Of a stretch of DNA of 64,000 bases, positions 17,492 through 24,447 are shown piece after piece (the stretch's first letter is position 1; each line of letters opens with the position of its first letter). The position numbers were made by a program, and so were the translations under genes. A model generated the notes under the pieces. That model saw only the letters and a list, made by a program, of their open reading frames with translations. It had not been told where the DNA came from and did not search any database. Source of the stretch: Actinophytocola sp963840275. GTDB taxonomy: Bacteria > Actinomycetota > Actinomycetes > Mycobacteriales > Pseudonocardiaceae. Where the stretch lies: the NCBI GenBank assembly GCA_963840275.1, contig CAWIYK010000009.1, positions 186,001-250,000 of the forward strand, written 5' to 3'.

Positions 17492-18099
17492 TTGTCGGCC
17501 TCTGTGTTCGTCGGCTGTTTGGTGGTGCGGGTGCCGTCGTAGTCGCGGCCGAGCAGCGCCATCAGGACGATCAGCGCGCCACCGCACACGATCGACGAGT
17601 CGGCGACGTTGAACACCGGGAACACGTCGCCGTTCGGCCCGAACGGCGACAGGAAGTCGACGACGTGGCCGTGCAGCGCGCCCGGCGCGCGGAAGAACCG
17701 GTCGGTCAGGTTGCCGAGCGCGCCGGCGAGCACCAGCGCGAGCCCGATGGCCCAGCCGATCGACCGCAGCTTCGGCATCACCCAGATGATGCCGATCACC
17801 ACGGCGGTGGCGATGAGCGTGAGCACCCAGGTCATGCCGGTCGCCATGCCGAACGCGGCGCCCGCGTTGCGCACGATCTGGAGGTAGAACAGCCCGCCGA
17901 GCACCCGCACCGGCTGCTCGCCCTCGAGCGCGGACAGCGCCAGCTGCTTGGTGATCAGGTCGGCGGCCAGCACGACCGGCGCGACGAACGCGAAGAGCCA
18001 CGCGCGCCGCGGCGGCAGCGGTGCCGCCGGTGGTGGTGGCTGCTCGGTGTCGGTGCCCGCGTCGGTGCTGGTCTCGTCGCTCACGGGCCCATTGTCCAC
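17488..18099 (-). CDS. lspA: Lipoprotein signal peptidase (signal peptidase II)
   Basis: The membrane aspartyl protease cleaves signal peptides from prolipoproteins after lipid attachment to the lipobox Cys. Four membrane segments are predicted after a proline-rich cytosolic tail of about 30 residues. The catalytic pair is Asp133 in GNLTDRFF and Asp167 in FNVADSSI; the substrate-side NAGAAFG motif is also present. Two GTG starts are possible (18099 and 18084) with no clear ribosome-binding site for either; the longer is given. It lies 15 bp after the aminotransferase gene and overlaps the pseudouridine synthase gene by 4 nt. Confidence 0.95.
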   Translation of the reverse strand: MDNGPVSDETSTDAGTDTEQPPPPAAPLPPRRAWLFAFVAPVVLAADLITKQLALSALEGEQPVRVLGGLFYLQIVRNAGAAFGMATGMTWVLTLIATAVVIGIIWVMPKLRSIGWAIGLALVLAGALGNLTDRFFRAPGALHGHVVDFLSPFGPNGDVFPVFNVADSSIVCGGALIVLMALLGRDYDGTRTTKQPTNTEADK

Positions 18100-18114
18100 G
18101 GTGGGGACACGCGG

Positions 18115-19446
18115 TCAGGGCGCGGCCAGGAATGCCGGCAGCGGACGGGGGTCGGCGACGGGCGCCCAACGGCCGTCGACCAGCTCGTACCGCCCCGCCG
18201 GACCGTGCGTGACCAGGCGCCGCAGGGCGCTGAGCAGGCGGTCGACGTGCTCCGCGGTGCTGCCGAGACCGAGGCTCGCCCGCAGCGCCCGCCCGCCGGC
18301 CAGCCGCGCGGTGGCGATGTGCGCGCAGAACGCGCCGTCCCGCACGCCGATGCCGTGCTCGGCCGACAGGTACGCGGCGACGAGACCCGGGTCGTGCCCC
18401 TCGACGACGAAGCTGACCACGCCGACGCGCGGCTGGTCCGCGCCGAAGATGCCGAGCTGGCGCACCCCCGGGATCGCGGCGAGGCCGGTGCGCAGCCTGG
18501 CGAGCAGCTCCTCCTCGTGCCCGACGATCGAGTCCCAGTGCCGGGACAGCGTCTCGCAGGCGACGGCGAGCGCGTGCGCGCCGACCACGTTGGGCGAGCC
18601 GGCCTCGTGCCGTTCCGGACCGTAGTTCCAGGACACCGCGAGCTGGTCGCCACGCGCCGACACCTGCTTGGTGGCGCCACCGCCCGCGAGGTAGGGGTAG
18701 GCGGCACGCAGCCAGTCCGCGCGACCGACCAGGGCGCCGGCGCCGAACGGCGCGTACAGCTTGTGCCCGGACAGGACCACGTAGTCGACGTCGAGTGCCC
18801 GCGCGTCGACCGGGCGGTGCGGCGCGAGCTGGGCGGCGTCGAGCACGATCCGCGCGCCGTGGCGGCGGGCGACGGCGGCGAGCCGGGCGACGGGCCACAG
18901 CTCGCCGGTGACGTTCGCGGCGCCGGTGACCACGACGAGCCGCGGCCCGGTCGGGGTGGCGGCCAGTGCCTCGTCGAGGTCCCGCTCGACGTTCGCGGTC
19001 GGGGTCACGCGGTGCACGTTCGGGCCGCGCCACGGCAGGATCGCCGCGTGGTGGTCGGTGTCGAACACGATCACCGACGTGTCCTTGGGCAGCGCCCCGG
19101 CCAGCAGGTTCAGCGCGTCGGTGGTGTTGCGGGTGAAGACCACCTCGTCGGTGTGGCGCGCGCCGACGAAGTCGCGGACCACGCGACGCGCCCGCTCGTA
19201 GACCTTCGTGGACACCTGGGAGGCGAACCCGGCGCCACGGTGCACGCTCGCGTACCAGGGCAGCAGCTCGTTCACCGCGTCCTGCACCTCGTCGAGACAG
19301 GGCGCGCTGGCACCGTGGTCGAGGTTGGCGTACTGGACGTGCCGGCCGTCGACGAGCGGCACGGTGAGCCGGCTGCCGGCCACCGACGGGATGGTCGTGT
19401 CGGGTGCTTCGACCGCGGCTCGGGCGTGGGGAATCGCGAGCGTCAT
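18115..19446 (-). CDS. Class-V PLP enzyme (cysteine-desulfurase-like) under SAM-IV riboswitch
   Basis: The 443-residue protein belongs to fold-type I class V (SufS/NifS/CsdA group). The PLP lysine is in LSGHKLYAPFGAG. Upstream are VFTRNTTDALNLLA and the His/Asp pair TDHHAAILPW and VLDAAQLAPHR. A cysteine in DGAFCAHIATARL lies where SufS-type desulfurases carry the persulfide Cys, though the surrounding R-x-G-x-H-C-A-x-P is altered. The ATG at 19446 has AGGAGGC 7 nt upstream. A SAM-IV aptamer precedes the gene, tying it to sulfur-amino-acid supply. The exact reaction (desulfurase, lyase or aminotransferase) is not shown. lspA follows after 15 bp. Confidence 0.85.
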   Translation of the reverse strand: MTLAIPHARAAVEAPDTTIPSVAGSRLTVPLVDGRHVQYANLDHGASAPCLDEVQDAVNELLPWYASVHRGAGFASQVSTKVYERARRVVRDFVGARHTDEVVFTRNTTDALNLLAGALPKDTSVIVFDTDHHAAILPWRGPNVHRVTPTANVERDLDEALAATPTGPRLVVVTGAANVTGELWPVARLAAVARRHGARIVLDAAQLAPHRPVDARALDVDYVVLSGHKLYAPFGAGALVGRADWLRAAYPYLAGGGATKQVSARGDQLAVSWNYGPERHEAGSPNVVGAHALAVACETLSRHWDSIVGHEEELLARLRTGLAAIPGVRQLGIFGADQPRVGVVSFVVEGHDPGLVAAYLSAEHGIGVRDGAFCAHIATARLAGGRALRASLGLGSTAEHVDRLLSALRRLVTHGPAGRYELVDGRWAPVADPRPLPAFLAAP

Positions 19447-19453
19447 GGGGTGC

Positions 19454-19483
19454 GCCTCCTGGGTCGGGGACCCCGCTCCCAGG
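19454..19483 (-). promoter_or_regulatory. Hairpin overlapping the Shine-Dalgarno of the class-V PLP gene
   Basis: On the minus strand CCTGGG (19483-19478) can pair with CCCAGG (19463-19458), with an inner CGGG/CCCG stem. The 3' arm overlaps the AGGAGG ribosome-binding site (19460-19455). It lies just downstream of the SAM-IV aptamer, so it is a candidate expression platform acting on translation. The pairing is seen in the sequence; the switching is inferred. Confidence 0.5.
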
Positions 19484-19520
19484 GCCCGCGCTTGCCCTTC
19501 CGCGCCATCGCGGAGGGCCT

Positions 19521-19612
19521 GGTCCTCACCCGGGGCACCCCACCGCGGTAGGAGGGTTGCCGGCCAGCAAGCCGGGGCTTCGCAGTGTTACCTACAGCTG
19601 GCGCTCATGACC
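19521..19612 (-). ncRNA. SAM-IV riboswitch aptamer
   Basis: The leader of the class-V PLP gene carries the actinobacterial SAM-IV consensus in order. GGTCATGAGCGCCAGC (5' side of P1/P2, from 19612) is followed by AAGCCCCGGCTTGCTGGCC and GGCAACCCTCC, the core shared with SAM-I type aptamers. Then come CGCGGTGGGGTGCCCCGGG and a closing GGTGAGGACC that pairs with the first segment (ending at 19521). The aptamer binds S-adenosylmethionine, normally to shut off sulfur-metabolism genes when SAM is plentiful. The aptamer ends 75 nt before the start codon. Confidence 0.93.
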
Positions 19613-19683
19613 TTCGAGAAGAAACGGTAGCCGATAGTGCCGAAAACTGTCCATCCGATGTGACTATTGCCAGACTCGAGCCC

Positions 19684-21096
19684 ATGAACGACGCGTATGA
19701 CTACGACGTGCTGGTGCTGGGTTCCGGACCGGGCGGTCAGAAGGCGGCGATCGCGGCCGCCAAGCTCGGCGCCACCGTCGCACTGATCGAGCGCCGCAAC
19801 ATGATCGGCGGGGTGTGCATCCAGACCGGCACCATCCCGTCGAAGACGCTGCGGGAGGCCGTGCTCTACCTGACCGGCATGAGCCAGCGCGAGCTGTACG
19901 GCCAGAGCTACCGCGTCAAGGAGGAGATCACGATCGGCGACCTCACCGCGCGCACCACGCACGTGGTCGGGCGCGAGGTCGACGTGATCCGCAGCCAGCT
20001 CGCCCGCAACGGCGTCGCGCTGCTGCCGGGGCTCGGCCGATTCGTCGACCGGAACACGATCCAGGTGTCGGACGGCAGCGGCCAGGAACGCCAGGTCACG
20101 GCGGACAAGGTCGTGATCGCCACCGGCACCAGGCCGGCCCGCCCGGCCACGGTGGACTTCGACGAGCAGACGATCATCGACTCGGACAGCATCCTCGGGT
20201 TGGACAAGATCCCCCGGACCATGATCGTGGTCGGCGCCGGCGTGATCGGCATCGAGTACGCGTCCATGTTCGCCGCGCTGGGCACCAAGGTCACGGTGAT
20301 CGAGCAGCGGATGCGGATGCTCGAGTTCTGCGACACCGAGGTCGTCGAGGCGCTGAAGTACCACCTGCGCGACCTCGCGGTGACGTTCCGCTTCGGCGAG
20401 ACGGTGACCGCGGTGGAGCGCTACGCCAAGGGCACGGTCACGATCCTCGAGAGCGGCAAGAAGATCCCGGCGGACACGGTCATGTACTCGGCCGGCCGCC
20501 AGGGCATGACCGAGGGCCTGAACCTCGAGGCGGCGGGCCTGTCGGCGGACAAGCGCGGCCGGATCAAGGTGGACAGCTCGTTCCGCACCGAGGTGGACAA
20601 CATCTACGCGGTCGGCGACGTGATCGGCTTCCCCGCGCTCGCCGCCACGTCGATGGAGCAGGGCCGCCTCGCCGCGCACCACGCCTGCGGCGAACCGGTC
20701 CACGAGATGCACGAGCTGCAGCCGATCGGGATCTACACGATTCCCGAGATCAGCTACATCGGCCGCACCGAGGACGAGCTGACCGAACAGCGAATCCCGT
20801 TCGAGGTAGGCGTTTCCCGCTACCGGGAGCTCGCGCGCGGACAGATCATCGGCGACTCCTACGGCGTGCTCAAGCTGCTGGTGTCCCCCGTGGACCGCTC
20901 GCTGTTGGGCGTGCACGTGTTCGGCACCAACGCGACGGAGCTGGTCCACATCGGACAGGCGGTCATGGGCTGCGGCGGCACCGTCGACTACCTCGTCGAC
21001 ACGGTGTTCAACTACCCGACGCTCGCCGAGTCGTACAAGGTTGCGGCGCTGGACGCCACCAACAAGATGCGGCAGATCAGCCTGTTGACCGACTGA
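19684..21096 (+). CDS. sthA: Soluble pyridine nucleotide transhydrogenase
   Basis: The 470-residue flavoprotein moves hydride between NADPH and NAD+. It has the two dinucleotide folds of the disulfide-reductase family (VLGSGPGGQKAAIAAAKLG near residue 11; VVGAGVIGIEYASMFAALG near residue 183) and the dimerisation domain. The redox site reads GGVCIQTGTIPSK: the second cysteine of the usual CxxxxC is replaced by Thr, as in SthA and unlike lipoamide dehydrogenase. The ATG at 19684 gives the family start MNDAYDYDVLVLGSGPGG. It is divergent from the SAM-controlled gene; a 71-bp gap separates it from the aptamer. Confidence 0.93.
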   Translation: MNDAYDYDVLVLGSGPGGQKAAIAAAKLGATVALIERRNMIGGVCIQTGTIPSKTLREAVLYLTGMSQRELYGQSYRVKEEITIGDLTARTTHVVGREVDVIRSQLARNGVALLPGLGRFVDRNTIQVSDGSGQERQVTADKVVIATGTRPARPATVDFDEQTIIDSDSILGLDKIPRTMIVVGAGVIGIEYASMFAALGTKVTVIEQRMRMLEFCDTEVVEALKYHLRDLAVTFRFGETVTAVERYAKGTVTILESGKKIPADTVMYSAGRQGMTEGLNLEAAGLSADKRGRIKVDSSFRTEVDNIYAVGDVIGFPALAATSMEQGRLAAHHACGEPVHEMHELQPIGIYTIPEISYIGRTEDELTEQRIPFEVGVSRYRELARGQIIGDSYGVLKLLVSPVDRSLLGVHVFGTNATELVHIGQAVMGCGGTVDYLVDTVFNYPTLAESYKVAALDATNKMRQISLLTD

Positions 21097-21117
21097 GCAC
21101 TCGAACGTCCCCGGCAG

Positions 21118-22602
21118 CTACTCGGCGCCGGTTTCGCCCCGCCACTTGGCGAACCTGCCGGCGCGGTCGACGGCCCGGATCCGGTGCTCGGTCTCCGACC
21201 GCACCTGCTCCGTGGCGACCACGAGCAACTCGTCGCGCTCCTGCAGCCGGGTGGTCGGCGCCGGCGTGTGCCCGACGCCCTCGCGCACCAGGAGGCTGAC
21301 CGTCGCGCCGACCGGGAGGCGCAGCTCGGACAGATACACGCCGTGCAGCTTCGACCCGCCCGGGATGCGGAACGTCAGCAGCACGGCGCCGAGCTCGTCC
21401 AGCGGCGCCGCGTCGACGTCGACCTCGCGCGTCTTCTCCCCCGTGGAGAGGCCGAGCATCTTCGCGAACAGGCCGAGGGTGGTGCCCTGCACCACGGTCA
21501 GCACGATGACCAGCACGAACACGGCGTCGACGAGCTGCTCGGCGCCGGCGACGCCCTCGGTGATCGGGATCATCGCGAGCACGATCGGCACCGCGCCGCG
21601 CAGCCCGGCCCACGACAGGAACGCCTGTTCCCGCCACGGCATGCGGAACGGCGTCAACGAGATCGCGACCGAGATAGGCCTGGCGAGGAACGTCACCACG
21701 AGCCCGGCGACGAGACCCGGCACGATCGCCTCCACCAGCCGCCCCGGCGACATGAACAGTCCGAGCAGGACGAACAGCCCGATCTGCGACAGCCAGCCCA
21801 GCCCCTCGGCGAACGACAGCGTGTCGTTGCGGTGCGGCAGCTTCGCGTTGCCGAGCACGAGGGACGCGACGTACGCGGCGAGCAGCCCGGACGCGTGCGT
21901 CAGTGAACCGGCCGAGAACGCCAGCACCGACACCGCGACCGTCGCCAGTGGGTAGAGACCGGTGGACGGCAGCGCGGACCGGCGCAGCGCCTGCGCGCCG
22001 ACCCAGCCCAGCCCGGCGCCGATCATTCCGCCCGCCACCAGCTCGTACACCGCCACAAATGGCGTCGTCCAGGTCGCGACACTGCCGGACGCGAGCAGTA
22101 CGACCACCAGGTACGCGGCCGCGTCGTTCATGCCGGACTCGAGCTCCAGCGCGCCGACCAGCCGTCTGCTCACGGAGATGTTGCGCAGCACGCTGAACAC
22201 CGCGGCCGCGTCGGTCGACGCGAGCACCGCGCCCCACAGCAGCGCGAACCGCCAGTCGAAGCCGAGAATCAGGTGCAGCGCGGTGCCGGTGACCGCGATG
22301 CTGACCGCGACCGCCACTGTGGACAGCACGATGCCCGGCCACAGCGACGTCCGCACCTCGGGCCAGCGGGTGGTCAGCCCACCCTCGGTGAGGATGAGCA
22401 CCAGCGCGGCGAGTCCGAGCGACTCGGTGAGCGACGCGTTCTCGAACTGCACGCCGATGCCGGCCTCGCCGAGCAGCACGCCGATCGCGAGATACAGCAC
22501 AAGGGACGGGAAACCGAGCCGCACCGACACCCGCACCGCGAGCACCGAGATCAGGAGGACAGCGGCGACGACCCCGAGCACTACCGACAGCTCGTGGGCC
22601 AC
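21118..22602 (-). CDS. Potassium/proton antiporter, CPA1 family with TrkA-C domain
   Basis: The 494-residue membrane protein exchanges cations for protons. About 12-13 hydrophobic segments fill residues 5-390. The transport core shows GAVLASTDAAAVFSVLRN and LELESGMNDAAAY, the acidic ion-binding region of the NhaP/CvrA group. Residues of about 400-475 form a cytosolic TrkA-C (RCK-C) domain (GGSKLHGVYLSELRLPVGATVSLLVREG), which in relatives senses nucleotides. Ion preference (K+ or Na+) cannot be decided from the sequence. It is convergent with sthA, 21 bp apart. Confidence 0.88.
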   Translation of the reverse strand: MAHELSVVLGVVAAVLLISVLAVRVSVRLGFPSLVLYLAIGVLLGEAGIGVQFENASLTESLGLAALVLILTEGGLTTRWPEVRTSLWPGIVLSTVAVAVSIAVTGTALHLILGFDWRFALLWGAVLASTDAAAVFSVLRNISVSRRLVGALELESGMNDAAAYLVVVLLASGSVATWTTPFVAVYELVAGGMIGAGLGWVGAQALRRSALPSTGLYPLATVAVSVLAFSAGSLTHASGLLAAYVASLVLGNAKLPHRNDTLSFAEGLGWLSQIGLFVLLGLFMSPGRLVEAIVPGLVAGLVVTFLARPISVAISLTPFRMPWREQAFLSWAGLRGAVPIVLAMIPITEGVAGAEQLVDAVFVLVIVLTVVQGTTLGLFAKMLGLSTGEKTREVDVDAAPLDELGAVLLTFRIPGGSKLHGVYLSELRLPVGATVSLLVREGVGHTPAPTTRLQERDELLVVATEQVRSETEHRIRAVDRAGRFAKWRGETGAE

Positions 22603-22703
22603 ACCTTCCTCCTACCGCCTCCGCGAAGTCCCGACGAACGAACCTAGCGTGCGCGCGGACCGGTTGACACGCTGGTCAGCGTCCCCATCGCACTGGAGTT
22701 GCC

Positions 22704-23684
22704 ATGATCACTCGACGAACTCTCGCCGCCGTGGCACTGCTCGCCGCGACGACCACCGCGTTCGCGTCCGGCTGCGCCGCCCCCGGCACCGCCTCGGCGG
22801 CCGGCGCGGAGCCGAACCTCGTTGCGCCACAAGCGGCCCCGGACATCCCGGTCGCGGACGTCCAGGCGCACCTCGCGCAGCTCCAGTCGATCGCGGACGC
22901 CAACGGCGGCAACCGGGCGCACGGCCGGCCCGGCTACCGGGCCGGACTGGACTACGTCAAGGCCGCGCTGGACGGCGCCGGCTACACGACGGCGCTCCAG
23001 GAGTTCACGACCAGCGGCGGCACCGGGTGGAACCTGGTCGCGGACTGGCCCGGCGGTGACGAGAACGCCGTGATGATGTTCGGCGGCCACGCGGACAGCG
23101 TGTCGGTCGGGCCCGGCATCAACGACAACGGCTCCGGCTCCGCGGGCCTGCTCGAGGTCGCGCTCACCGTGGCCGAGCAGAACCTGGCGCCGGCGCGGCA
23201 CCTGCGTTTCGCGTGGTGGGGCGCGGAGGAGCTCGGCCTCGTCGGGTCCACCGAGTACGTGGAGAGCCTGCCGGCCGCGGAGGTCGACAAGATCGCGGGC
23301 TACGTCAACTTCGACATGATCGGCTCGCCGAACCCGGGGTACTTCGTGTACGCCTCCGGCAGCCAGCCGCCCGGCTCCGACGCGTTCGAGAAGGTGCTGA
23401 ACGACTACTTCACGTCGATCGGCGTGCCGACCGAGCCCGTCGAGGTCGGCGGCCGGTCCGACCACGCGGCGTTCGCCCGCGCCGGCATCCCGACCGGCGG
23501 CGCGTTCACCGGCGCCGAGGAGACGAAGTCGGCCGAGCAGGCGCAGAAGTGGGGCGGCACGGCGGGCGAGGCGTTCGACCCGTGCTACCACTCGAGCTGC
23601 GACACCACGGCGAACATCGACGAGACGGCACTGGACCGCAACACAGACGCGATCGCCAACGCGGTGTGGACGCTCACTGCCTAG
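22704..23684 (+). CDS. Secreted M28-family zinc aminopeptidase (Streptomyces griseus aminopeptidase type)
   Basis: The 326-residue protein removes N-terminal residues from peptides outside the cell. The N-terminal 24 residues form a signal peptide with a possible lipobox (FASGC). All five zinc ligands are present: His in GGHADS, Asp in NDNGSG, Glu-Glu in WGAEELG, Asp in NFDMIGS and His in CYHSSCD. The C-terminal CYHSSCD also holds the disulfide pair of this enzyme. Length and motif order closely match SGAP. The ATG at 22704 lies after TGGAGTTGCC. Its last 4 bp overlap the end of the convergent YggU-type gene. Confidence 0.93.
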   Translation: MITRRTLAAVALLAATTTAFASGCAAPGTASAAGAEPNLVAPQAAPDIPVADVQAHLAQLQSIADANGGNRAHGRPGYRAGLDYVKAALDGAGYTTALQEFTTSGGTGWNLVADWPGGDENAVMMFGGHADSVSVGPGINDNGSGSAGLLEVALTVAEQNLAPARHLRFAWWGAEELGLVGSTEYVESLPAAEVDKIAGYVNFDMIGSPNPGYFVYASGSQPPGSDAFEKVLNDYFTSIGVPTEPVEVGGRSDHAAFARAGIPTGGAFTGAEETKSAEQAQKWGGTAGEAFDPCYHSSCDTTANIDETALDRNTDAIANAVWTLTA

Positions 23685-23935
23685 TCGCTGAGCAGTTCCT
23701 GGAGCCGGTCGGGCGCGTCGGGTAGCTCGACCACCTTGTTCCGGCCGCGCTCCCCCGCCACGATCACCACGTCCTGCCGGCGGACGCCGAACGCCTTGGC
23801 CAGCGCCTTGCGTACGGCGTCGTTCGCCTTGCCCTCGACGGCGGGCGCCGCCACGGCGACGATCAGCGCGTCGTCGTGGGCGCCGCCGACCGAGTCACGT
23901 CTGGCGCCGGGCTTCACCCGGACGGCGAACCTCAT
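23681..23935 (-). CDS. YggU/DUF167 family protein
   Basis: The 84-residue protein is a small cytosolic member of UPF0235/DUF167, of unknown function. The signature is intact: MRFAVRVKPGARRDSVGG at the start and VEGKANDAVRKALAKAFGV in the middle, followed by VVIVAGERGRNKVVEL. It overlaps the upstream 107-codon gene by 4 nt (ATGA) and the tail of the convergent peptidase gene. In many actinobacteria this gene lies near the sepF/divIVA/ileS region, as here. Confidence 0.9.
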   Translation of the reverse strand: MRFAVRVKPGARRDSVGGAHDDALIVAVAAPAVEGKANDAVRKALAKAFGVRRQDVVIVAGERGRNKVVELPDAPDRLQELLSD

Positions 23936-24255
23936 GCCGGGTGCTGTGCCGCCGCTACCCGCACCGCGCGTCGGCCGACCTCGCGGTAGACGTACTCGTT
24001 GGAGTCGACCGCGTGGGCGAGCACCCACCGCACCACGACCCGCACCGGCGGCAGCCGCTGGTCGCGCACCTCCTCGGCCACGCCCTCGGCAAGACTGGCG
24101 ACGCACATGTCGACGAGCTCGCGGTCGTCCACCTTGGTCACCGCGTCGACGACCTCGACCTCGGCAGCCGGTTCGACATCGACCCGCGCGATGGCGAGAC
24201 CGCCACAACCGGTCTGGTTCCCGTACCGAACCTCGACATCCCGCGCGGCGATCAT
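23932..24255 (-). CDS. Conserved hypothetical protein, 107 residues
   Basis: Small acidic protein with no signal or membrane segment and no domain I recognise. It has an N-terminal strand (ARDVEVRYGNQTGCGG), a central DAVTKVDDRELVDMCVASLAEGVAEEV helix and a C-terminal VRVVVRWVLAHAVDSNEYVYREVGR. The stop overlaps the DUF167 ATG (ATGA), so the pair should be made together. Coding bias is normal for the region. Confidence 0.65.
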   Translation of the reverse strand: MIAARDVEVRYGNQTGCGGLAIARVDVEPAAEVEVVDAVTKVDDRELVDMCVASLAEGVAEEVRDQRLPPVRVVVRWVLAHAVDSNEYVYREVGRRAVRVAAAQHPA

Positions 24256-24344
24256 GCGGTCGATGGTAGTGGGGCGGTTGGCCGCCGGCCCCGGATTTCC
24301 AGCCTACGGCCCGACACCGACCGAACCGGCCACCGCGGACGACG

Positions 24345-24372
24345 TTGTCCACAGCGAACCGAGCTGTCCACA
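24345..24372. promoter_or_regulatory. Two DnaA-box-like sequences
   Basis: TTGTCCACA at 24345-24353 matches the actinobacterial DnaA-box consensus exactly, and CTGTCCACA at 24364-24372 differs by one base. Both have the same orientation, starts 19 bp apart, in the 192-bp gap upstream of the 107-codon gene and beyond the ileS terminator. No AT-rich unwinding element is nearby, so this is not an origin; it could titrate DnaA or tune the downstream gene. Confidence 0.45.
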
Positions 24373-24403
24373 GGACGGCCGCCGGACCCCGATTCCTGTC
24401 GGT

Positions 24404-24432
24404 GGCCCCCGGTAGCGTGGAAACCGGGGGCC
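24404..24432 (-). terminator. Terminator-like hairpin after ileS
   Basis: GGCCCCCGGT (24404-24413) pairs perfectly with ACCGGGGGCC (24423-24432) across a 9-nt loop, starting 15 nt past the ileS stop. The stem is 10 bp and nearly all G:C. No U-tract follows, as is common in high-GC actinobacteria. Confidence 0.7.
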
Positions 24433-24447
24433 GGAGGCCAGCCGCCC

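Noticed and set aside
17488..18099. Long readings extending the pseudouridine synthase upstream through lspA and the PLP gene
   Set aside because: The extended part is Arg/Gly-rich shadow sequence, while lspA and the PLP gene in the other frames are clearly real.
24345..24372. Chromosomal replication origin
   Set aside because: Only two boxes, no AT-rich region and no dnaA, dnaN or parAB genes nearby.
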